Shown: positions 58,032-64,000 of the stretch, in pieces
Layout of the letters: the number at the start of each line of letters is the position of its first letter
Numbering within the stretch: position 1 is the stretch's first letter
NCBI GenBank assembly: GCA_965207165.1
Contig: OZ242265.1
Location: 744,001-808,000 of the forward strand
Length of the DNA stretch: 64,000 nt
DNA from: JAAXHV01 sp965207165
GTDB lineage: Bacteria > Pseudomonadota > Gammaproteobacteria > Eutrophobiales > Eutrophobiaceae
Direction of reading: 5' to 3'
Notes under the pieces: model-generated
What the model saw: the letters and a program-made list of their open reading frames with translations, nothing else
Databases searched by the model: none
Told to the model about the DNA's origin: nothing
Made by a program: the position numbers and the translations under genes

Positions 58032-59111
58032 ATGCGTGTTGGAAAGAAGCAAGTTCTCTTAGTTGCAATCCTCCTGTCATTTATCGTTGTATTGACAGCC
58101 ATCTTCCTGGCGTACTGCTCGTATCGTTACGACAAGGTAATGGAAGTTGATATTTCTGTCGGTATCAACGAGGGGATGTATGAAACCATTGGCGGCACAC
58201 AACAATGGATTCAGATAAGAGGCAAAGACAGGAATAACCCCGTCATTTTGTGGCTGAACGGAGGGCCGGGATTTTCCACAATTCCGCAAACGTTCTTCCA
58301 CGTGCCGTTGGAAAAGGATTTTACCGTGGTCATGTGGGACCAGCGTGGAGAGGGCAAATCCTACGCTATCAGTGGTGCATCGATCGCCCCGACGATGACT
58401 ATAGAGCGGATGGCTGCTGATGGGGTGGAGCTTGCCGAGTTTCTAAAACAACATCTTGGTGTCGACAGGATTGTGATTATGGGACATTCCTGGGGGTCGA
58501 TACTTGGTGTACGCATGGCACTGATGCGGCCGGACCTGTTTTCAGCCTATATCGGCACCGGGCAGGTTGTCAGTCTCAGGGAAGCGATGGAACTGGAATA
58601 TCCGTCGATCCTCGATGTGGCTCGTGAGATGGAAAATGAGCAGTCAGTTGAGGAATTGGAGGCTGCCGGACCTCCACCATACAGCAGGGTTAATGACTAC
58701 ATAATTCCTATTCGATGGGCGAATGCTTTCGATGCAGTAGCGCCGTCGGAACCCGGTCGTGGTAACACACTTGCTGCCATCTGGGCCTTTTTCAGGTTGT
58801 TTGTTTTGACTGATAAATCAGTCCGGGAGGGCATTGTGTTTTCGCAAAAATTAATGCTGGAACCGATGCTTGATGAAGATGTTCCCGGGCTTGGAACGGA
58901 CTTTGACATTCCGGTTATATTTATTCAGGGTAGTGAGGATAAACTGTCTCCGACCGCAATGGTTCGACAGTATTACGAATCTATCTCTGCTCCGGAAAAG
59001 AAAATGATTGTCCTGGACGATGCCGGACATTTGGCCATTCTTAGAAATCGAGCTCTATTTAGAGATGCGCTTTTGGGTATTAAACCTTTGTTAACTACAA
59101 ATGAAGGATGA
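58032..59111 (+). CDS. Membrane-anchored alpha/beta hydrolase (proline iminopeptidase-like)
   Basis: A 359-residue hydrolase with a single N-terminal membrane helix (residues 7-28) and a peptidase S33-like core: NGGPGFST (76-83, with Asn in place of the usual His before GGPG), WDQRGEGKS, nucleophile elbow GHSWGS (Ser153), an acid in GSEDKLSP and the histidine in DAGHLAIL. The core faces the periplasm. Such enzymes remove N-terminal residues from small peptides or cleave esters. ATG 58032 has GGTTGGGA upstream; TTG 58020 is also possible. It sits inside the toxin-antitoxin island as the only metabolic gene and has lower GC than its neighbours outside, so it may be island cargo. Confidence 0.83.
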   Translation: MRVGKKQVLLVAILLSFIVVLTAIFLAYCSYRYDKVMEVDISVGINEGMYETIGGTQQWIQIRGKDRNNPVILWLNGGPGFSTIPQTFFHVPLEKDFTVVMWDQRGEGKSYAISGASIAPTMTIERMAADGVELAEFLKQHLGVDRIVIMGHSWGSILGVRMALMRPDLFSAYIGTGQVVSLREAMELEYPSILDVAREMENEQSVEELEAAGPPPYSRVNDYIIPIRWANAFDAVAPSEPGRGNTLAAIWAFFRLFVLTDKSVREGIVFSQKLMLEPMLDEDVPGLGTDFDIPVIFIQGSEDKLSPTAMVRQYYESISAPEKKMIVLDDAGHLAILRNRALFRDALLGIKPLLTTNEG

Positions 59112-59205
59112 GTGTTTGCTGAGGCGGATTTAGATTAATCCAATATGATTATCGCCGTCGTTCGACTCAGACTGATTTTGTTTCCTGAAACGCAGACCTG
59201 CAGCT

Positions 59206-59454
59206 TCAGGGCAACTCATCGCCTGAGCGTGGAGGTTCTCCACCGGACCGAAACAGAAGTGCGCGAAAAGCATTCATATCGGCCTCATTCATCTTATTCA
59301 AAAAAAATTGCTCGGTTTCCAGCACCGAAATCTTTTCAGCTACCGCAATTGTAATAAACTGGTTCATGCTGGATCCGTCCCGTTTGGCCACCTTGGCCAC
59401 CTTGTCTTTCAAAGATTTCGGCAGTCTCAGTGGATAAGTTGATAAATCAGCCAT
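59206..59454 (-). CDS. Ribbon-helix-helix antitoxin of a PIN pair
   Basis: An 82-residue protein starting MADLSTYPLRLPKSLKDKVA, with NQFITIAVAEKISVLE next; these make the ribbon-helix-helix DNA-binding fold of Arc/HicB/CopG type, as in antitoxins that accompany PIN toxins. The acidic, flexible tail (about residues 48-82) would wrap the toxin. It overlaps the PIN gene by 8 bases and is downstream of it, the less common toxin-first order. It probably binds the palindrome at 59889-59904. Confidence 0.8.
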   Translation of the reverse strand: MADLSTYPLRLPKSLKDKVAKVAKRDGSSMNQFITIAVAEKISVLETEQFFLNKMNEADMNAFRALLFRSGGEPPRSGDELP

Positions 59455-59875
59455 TTCTCACACTCCTCAAGGCTTCCGCAGGGTTAATCACAACAATATT
59501 AAACATATCCGACACTTTGGCATAATCACGCAGGTTAAACGTCACGATGGCGTCTGCCTGACCGTTAACAGCGACCTCAAGCACCATTTCGTCATCAGGG
59601 TCTCTCAGGAAAGGCCGCCATAAAAAATGTGTCTTGACCGGTTCGATCAAAGCTGTAAGTCCGCTCACAAAAACAAGCGCCTGTTCCTGGTTCAACCCTG
59701 CTGCCGTCGCATGTTCCCGGGATGTGCATTTCGCTTCGTACTCAAAAAACAGCGGCACGCTGGCCAGCATTTTGAGTCGCTTGTCTAATACTTCGCCCAG
59801 CAAAGCGGCAGAAGCTCCAGTCGGGCTGCGCATCGCTGCGACAATGACATCCGTGTCTAAAACATACCTATGCAT
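59447..59875 (-). CDS. PIN-domain toxin (VapC-like)
   Basis: A 142-residue PIN-domain nuclease: Asp7 in YVLDTDV, Glu45 in FFEYEAK, acidic cluster RDPDDEMVLE (92-100) and Asp108 in ADAIVTFNLRDY. These acids hold the metal that cleaves RNA, often tRNA. It matches the putative-toxin PIN family with an early DTDV or DTNV motif. ATG 59875 is chosen; a GTG at 59881 would add two residues. It is coupled to the antitoxin by an 8-base overlap. Confidence 0.86.
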   Translation of the reverse strand: MHRYVLDTDVIVAAMRSPTGASAALLGEVLDKRLKMLASVPLFFEYEAKCTSREHATAAGLNQEQALVFVSGLTALIEPVKTHFLWRPFLRDPDDEMVLEVAVNGQADAIVTFNLRDYAKVSDMFNIVVINPAEALRSVRNG

Positions 59876-59888
59876 GATCACTAATTAT

Positions 59889-59904
59889 ACATCATATATG
59901 ATGT
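59889..59904. promoter_or_regulatory. Perfect 16-bp palindrome ACATCATATATGATGT, likely TA operator
   Basis: This exact palindrome is 14 bases upstream of the PIN start. Position and symmetry fit an autorepression operator for the ribbon-helix-helix antitoxin. The remaining 125 bases up to the tannase gene show nothing else clear. Confidence 0.55.
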
Positions 59905-60029
59905 CAAATCCAGGATATGGGGTGGGACCATTCAGGCCCGCTATAACGTACTGATAATAAACAGAAACAGTCCCGAAATACGCGCTAATACAGGCTTAAA
60001 CTGCGGTTTTCATACGCCAAGACAGGGCT

Positions 60030-61631
60030 TTATTGACAAGTGAAATTTTCCGCCTCGTCAGTACTGCCATTACCCTTGTAAACAGCCACTTCAGGGTACG
60101 GACACAGCGGCCGGGTACGCACAACTTCACCGTTTTCGATCCGTGCAGCGTCTATCCGTTCGGGTACTACTCCCGCTTCCACCCAGTCAATCAGCGTGGT
60201 CATAACGTCAAAGTGGTCAACATTGCGTCCGCCGCGGCAATGGAACATGCCTGGCACCATGAAAGTGCGGAAAAATGAATGAGTTTCCTCGCCCGTCGTC
60301 TCCATGACCTGTTCATAGTACTGCACCGTCATAATCGGACTCACCCCCACATCGGCCCAGCCGTGGTACATGAGGATCTTGTTTCCCCTGTCCATAAAAG
60401 GACTCAGATCCGTAGCCGTGGCATTCATGATTTGGCCCATCGGCTGCATTTTTTCCAGGTCGGCCTCCATATTCAGGTCTTTCCAGTCATAATCGGGGTT
60501 GTCCTGGGTAAAGGCCATGTACTTGAGCCAGGATTCGAGTATTTCCAGGGTCATGTTATACCCGGTGCCTTCGCGGTAAACCCGCGCCGACCAGGGTGAG
60601 GCTTCACTGGTCTTTTCATAGGTTCGACCGGCATCACGCACACCGGGCAGTTCCGCACCCACGGGCAGACCTGGTGCAACCTGCCTGTCACCGATGCGGG
60701 GGCCCTGGTAAATCCGGGTAAATGCCTCGATCTCGGAATCGGTAAAGCCGTTTTTGCCCTCCGGGTCCCGGGGCAAATCCCGGGCCGGCACGAAATCGAC
60801 AGCCAGCGGGTTGCCTATCACGCGGTCTGCAACGCCGTCCAGGGCGTCGTATTTCTCCATGATTATCTCTCCCAGCAGGTGCACCCGTTCGGCGCTGAGC
60901 GGTATCTTGTCCGCCGTTGCCTGGTTCCACCAGGATTGCATTTCAATCGTCGGCAAATCGTAAAACGGCGCGCCCACGGCAATGCCGTCAAAATCATCCG
61001 GGAAGCGCTGGGCCGCAACCAGACCCTGGCGCCCGCCGCCGGAACATCCTTCGAAGTAGGAATAGGCGGGTTCCTGCCCGTAATATTGGGAGATCAGTTG
61101 TTTTGCGACTACGGCCGTCAGGTGTACGGCGCGATAACCGTAGTCAATTTCCTTCTGGATATTATTGTGCGCCCACGAGGCAAAGTGCGCATCGTCGGTT
61201 TGCCCCGTGTTGGTGAACGCGGTGGCAAAGCCCAGGCGCCGGGCCTTGGCCCGGTCTTCCCTGGCGTAATCGCCGTAAACGGATTGCCCGCCAAACCCGC
61301 CGTTGCCGATCATGTACAGGCGTCCGTTCCACTGCTTCGGCAGGTTGACGACATACTGTATCTCCGGCGTGATAACGCCGTGGATCTCGCAGTGTGCGGA
61401 TGAATTCTCATCGGCGGGGATTGTTCTTGCGGATATCACACTGTGGTTGAAATCCGTCAGGCTCACAAGACCACGGCAATCCCCCGTCGCGGTTGCAGCA
61501 GCAAGGTGGTAGTCGACGCGACCGTTACCTGCATCAGCAAAGCTGGCGCCGTTTACATCTGCTCCAATCGTTACGGCAGGCGCCAGGCACAGCAAACCGG
61601 AGATGATCAAGACATTTTTTTTCAATGACAT
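60030..61631 (-). CDS. Tannase/feruloyl esterase family protein 3, exported
   Basis: A 533-residue tannase-family esterase with signal peptide (MSLKKNVLIISGLLCLAPAV, cleavage near IGAD). The serine is in YFEGCSGGGRQGL (Ser197), the aspartate in HGWADVGVSP and the histidine in GMFHCRGG, so the CS-D-HC site is complete. It starts 2 bases after the stop of tannase 4 and is translated from the same message. The two share GCSGGGRQGLVAAQRFP and QSFFRT/HSFFRT-type segments, which shows a tandem duplication followed by divergence. Likely works in the periplasm on aromatic or plant- or alga-derived esters. Confidence 0.87.
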   Translation of the reverse strand: MSLKKNVLIISGLLCLAPAVTIGADVNGASFADAGNGRVDYHLAAATATGDCRGLVSLTDFNHSVISARTIPADENSSAHCEIHGVITPEIQYVVNLPKQWNGRLYMIGNGGFGGQSVYGDYAREDRAKARRLGFATAFTNTGQTDDAHFASWAHNNIQKEIDYGYRAVHLTAVVAKQLISQYYGQEPAYSYFEGCSGGGRQGLVAAQRFPDDFDGIAVGAPFYDLPTIEMQSWWNQATADKIPLSAERVHLLGEIIMEKYDALDGVADRVIGNPLAVDFVPARDLPRDPEGKNGFTDSEIEAFTRIYQGPRIGDRQVAPGLPVGAELPGVRDAGRTYEKTSEASPWSARVYREGTGYNMTLEILESWLKYMAFTQDNPDYDWKDLNMEADLEKMQPMGQIMNATATDLSPFMDRGNKILMYHGWADVGVSPIMTVQYYEQVMETTGEETHSFFRTFMVPGMFHCRGGRNVDHFDVMTTLIDWVEAGVVPERIDAARIENGEVVRTRPLCPYPEVAVYKGNGSTDEAENFTCQ

Positions 61632-61633
61632 GG

Positions 61634-63289
61634 TTATTCACACCTGAAACTGTCTGCCCGGTTGCTGTCCCCCGAACCCTGGTAACGCGCCGTCTTCGGG
61701 TAGGGGCACAGGGGACGGGTGCGGGTAATGCGGTTATTTTCAACTCTGGAGGCGATAATCCGGTCCGGCGCGACATCCGCCTCCACCCAGTTTATCAGCG
61801 TCGTCATGGTGTCAAACCGGTCCACGTTGCGGCCGCCGTAACAATGGAACATGCCGGGTATCATATACGTCCTGAAAAAAGACTGTGTTTCCTCATCCCC
61901 CATCGTCTGCATGACCTTGTCGTAATACTGCACGGTCATGATGGGGCTGACGCCGATATCCCCCCAGCCGTGATACATGAGCAGCTTGCCGCCGCTGTTC
62001 CTGAATGCGGAGAGGTCGGGGTTGTCGGCATTGAATATGGCTGACATCGCCGACATCCGGGGCCAGTCCTGTTCCGGGTCCAGTTGGCGCCAGTCAAACT
62101 CCGGATCGTCTGTCGTAAAGGCCATATATCGCAACCACGGGACTAATATGTCCAGTTGCTGATTGTAACCTGAAATATCCGGGTAGAGGCGGGAATTCCA
62201 CGATGACAGCATGGGGGATTTGTCTGCAGTGCGGGCCGCGTCCCGTCTCCCCGGCAATTCCGCGCCAGCGACGATACCTGGCGCGATTTGTTCGCCGTTT
62301 AACTCAAGTCCTGCGAAGAGACGCTGCAGGGTCTTGATCTCGGCGCGGGTAAACCCGTCCCGGCCTGTTTCATCCCCGGGCAGGTCGCGTGCCGGGTCGA
62401 AATCGATTTCCAGGGGATTGCTGATGATGCCGTCCCGCAGGCCGTCCACCGCATCGAACCTGTCCATGATGAACTTCCCCAACTGTTCAACCTTTACCGC
62501 GGACAAGGCCGTTTCGGCCAACGCCACCTGGTTATTCCAGTATTGCATCATGATGCCGGCCAGGTCATAAAACGGCGCGCCCGCGGCAATACCGTTAAAA
62601 TCGCCGGGAAATCGTTGCGCGGCGACCAGGCCCTGGCGGCCGCCGCCTGAACAACCGTCAAAATAGGAGTAGCCGGCGGCTTTGCCGTAGTAGATTGCGG
62701 CCAGGCGTTTTGCCGTGACAATCGTCAAATGGACCGCGCGAAAGCCGTAATCGATCTCTTTCTGCAGGTCGTTGTGAGCCCAACTGGCATTATGGCCGTC
62801 GTCACGGGTATGCCCGGTATCGGTAAAGACCGTGGCAAATCCCTGGCGTAGCGCCGGACCGGATAATTTAGCGCCGTAGGACCCAGTGACGGACTGGCCG
62901 CCGTATCCGCCATTGCCGTGCATGTAGATACGCCGGTTCCAGCTGTCCGGTAATTTGAGCATGAACTGGACCTTGGGCTCAATAATTCCATAGATGGCGC
63001 ACAGCCCGGGTAAACCGTCGGCGGCTTCAATCTCCGTGGCTGAGATAACGGTGAAATCAAAGTCCGACTGGTGGCCAAGTTCACTGCATTTGAGCGCCGG
63101 AACCGCAGAGCCGGCAGCGAGGTCCACGGCAATCTCGCTTGCCTCAAGAAAATTCCCGCCATGTGTAGCCTGTGCCGATGCCGGCGCAGGCAGGCAACTG
63201 CAGTAAATCCCGCTAATAATTATCACCCTTGAGAAACAGGTGCGAAGCACCGGGAATAATCCCCGGGAGTGAAGCTGTTTAGCGCGCAT
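61634..63289 (-). CDS. Tannase/feruloyl esterase family protein 4, exported
   Basis: A 551-residue tannase-family esterase, first gene of the tandem pair. The signal segment is TCFSRVIIISGIYCSCLPAP. Catalytic residues are in YFDGCSGGGRQGL, HGWGDIGVSP and GMFHCYGG; the loop before the acid has Gly where the other copies have Ala (HGWAD), a small change next to the catalytic aspartate. The start is ATG 63289, although an internal start closer to the signal is possible. It lies 49 bases from palindrome copy 4, in the gap shared with the divergent ABC gene. Confidence 0.86.
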   Translation of the reverse strand: MRAKQLHSRGLFPVLRTCFSRVIIISGIYCSCLPAPASAQATHGGNFLEASEIAVDLAAGSAVPALKCSELGHQSDFDFTVISATEIEAADGLPGLCAIYGIIEPKVQFMLKLPDSWNRRIYMHGNGGYGGQSVTGSYGAKLSGPALRQGFATVFTDTGHTRDDGHNASWAHNDLQKEIDYGFRAVHLTIVTAKRLAAIYYGKAAGYSYFDGCSGGGRQGLVAAQRFPGDFNGIAAGAPFYDLAGIMMQYWNNQVALAETALSAVKVEQLGKFIMDRFDAVDGLRDGIISNPLEIDFDPARDLPGDETGRDGFTRAEIKTLQRLFAGLELNGEQIAPGIVAGAELPGRRDAARTADKSPMLSSWNSRLYPDISGYNQQLDILVPWLRYMAFTTDDPEFDWRQLDPEQDWPRMSAMSAIFNADNPDLSAFRNSGGKLLMYHGWGDIGVSPIMTVQYYDKVMQTMGDEETQSFFRTYMIPGMFHCYGGRNVDRFDTMTTLINWVEADVAPDRIIASRVENNRITRTRPLCPYPKTARYQGSGDSNRADSFRCE

Positions 63290-63338
63290 GAAAGTCAGTC
63301 ACCTTGGTCGCTGTCCGAAAAACATTTTATCTACGGAA

Positions 63339-63430
63339 ATTTGGGGTCAGAGCAAGGGGTCAGAGCAACATACCTGCGCCATCCAAGCTTGGCCGTATTT
63401 TTTCTCTGACCCCTTGCTCTGACCCCAAAT
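63339..63430. repeat. GGGGTCAGAGC palindrome, copy 4 (27-bp inverted arms)
   Basis: The 27-base arm 63339-63365 contains the core twice in tandem and is the exact complement of 63404-63430. The 38-base centre shows no gene. It is the largest member of the family here and lies between divergent genes, where it would form a long stem in any read-through transcript. The doubled core suggests growth by repeated insertion or recombination between copies. Confidence 0.88.
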
Positions 63431-63487
63431 ATTCCAAAGAGAGTTATGTAGATGTGATCCTACTACAGTTTGCTATCATTCCGATCC

Positions 63488-64000
63488 ATGGCCGCGCCGA
63501 TTATAGAATTTCGCCACCTGTCCAAATCCTACCGGGAGGCCGATCAGGAGCATGTCGTTCTGGATGATGTAAACGGGGAAATACACGAAGGGGAATTTAT
63601 CGTATTGCTGGGCAAGAGCGGATCCGGAAAATCCACCCTCCTTAATCTCGTCAGCGGTATCGATGCCCCGAGCCGGGGTGACATACTTGTAGACGGGCAA
63701 TCGCTGACCGGGATGAGCGAGGATGAACGCACCCTGTTCCGGCGCCGTCATATCGGTTTCGTGTTCCAGAGTTTCAACCTGATCCCGACACTGACGGTAA
63801 GGGACAACCTGTTGCTGCCGCTGGAATTGACCGGCCAGCTTGATGACGGCAACCGCACCGCGCTCGAGACTATGCTGGAGGAACTGGGCATGGCGCACCG
63901 GGTCGACTATTACCCCGACAAGTTGTCTACCGGTGAACAGCAACGCATCGCGATTGCCAGGGCGCTGGTCCATGACCCGTCGATCATCCTGGCAGATGAA
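63488..64000 (+). CDS. ABC transporter ATP-binding protein (LolD/MacB type), cut by window end
   Basis: The first 171 residues of an ABC ATPase are present: MAAPIIEFRHLSKSYREADQ, Walker A GKSGSGKST (42-50), Q-loop FVFQSFNLIPTLTV, signature LSTGEQQR (usual LSGGEQQR, with Thr for the first Gly) and Walker B IILADE at the very end. The Q-loop and NLIPTLTV wording match the LolD/MacB/FtsE-like branch that works with a FtsX-like permease in lipoprotein release or efflux. The permease would lie beyond the window. No strong ribosome site is visible before ATG 63488. Confidence 0.9.
   Translation, partial: MAAPIIEFRHLSKSYREADQEHVVLDDVNGEIHEGEFIVLLGKSGSGKSTLLNLVSGIDAPSRGDILVDGQSLTGMSEDERTLFRRRHIGFVFQSFNLIPTLTVRDNLLLPLELTGQLDDGNRTALETMLEELGMAHRVDYYPDKLSTGEQQRIAIARALVHDPSIILADE

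Noticed and set aside
1..64000. CRISPR array, tRNA, rRNA, transposase or integrase
   Set aside because: No regularly spaced repeats, no cloverleaf with conserved arms and no recombinase motif was seen on either strand.

Overview
The window (about 64 kb, GC-rich, densely coded) looks like chromosome from a heterotrophic, Gram-negative proteobacterium, most likely a marine or sediment gammaproteobacterium. That assignment is inferred from TonB-dependent receptors whose N-termini carry the EEIVVTA-type start, Sec/Tat/lipoprotein exports, a TRAP binding protein, a PQQ dehydrogenase and GGGGTCAGAGC palindromes. No rRNA, tRNA, CRISPR array, transposase or phage gene was found. No gene-free stretch exceeds 300 bases; the longest gaps hold small repeats, gene relics or nothing recognisable.

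Layout. 0.2-3.2 kb: a di-heme cytochrome c peroxidase-like protein and a Fic protein. 3.4-17.4 kb: amidohydrolase lipoprotein plus TonB receptor, an esterase, and two near-identical exported amidohydrolases on the minus strand that flank a fused 5-oxoprolinase-type protein, a short zinc-site MetE-like protein and a Tat-exported metallo-beta-lactamase-fold protein; an NTF2-like protein heads the second amidohydrolase. 17.5-19.6 kb: class III aminotransferase and a STAS protein. 19.6-29.4 kb: a minus-strand operon of HyuA, two HyuB proteins, a RidA-like protein, an alpha/beta hydrolase and a large TonB receptor. 29.7-33.3 kb: a second TonB receptor/amidohydrolase pair. 33.4-40.8 kb: SDR, an AhcY-like protein with several active-site substitutions, PhoD, SnoaL-like protein, an unusual DUF120-HAD fusion, an orphan 2Fe-2S protein and a tannase-family esterase. 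41.0-48.6 kb: two convergent HyuA-HyuB pairs. 48.8-56.6 kb: ThDP enzyme, a small CcoN-like membrane protein, an exported unknown, a tannase, a TRAP binding protein and a PQQ dehydrogenase. 56.6-59.9 kb: a toxin-antitoxin and relic island (BrnTA, HigA-like, PIN/ribbon-helix-helix, a thyA 3' fragment, two tiny coupled reading frames). 60.0-63.3 kb: two tandem tannase-family esterases; then an ABC ATPase cut by the window end.

How the genes may work together (inference): three TonB receptors would bring large or scarce organic molecules across the outer membrane. Exported amidohydrolases, esterases and tannase-family enzymes would trim them, and cytoplasmic Hyu-type ATP-dependent cyclic-amide hydrolases or carboxylases would open the rings. 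Four Hyu sets, four tannases and four amidohydrolases in 64 kb point to expansion by duplication of a scavenging repertoire. The most unexpected items are the DUF120-HAD fusion (possible riboflavin kinase/phosphatase), the substituted AhcY-like protein coupled to an SDR, the 1 HyuA : 2 HyuB operon, the apparent A8 frameshift in its TonB receptor, and the relic-bearing toxin-antitoxin island.
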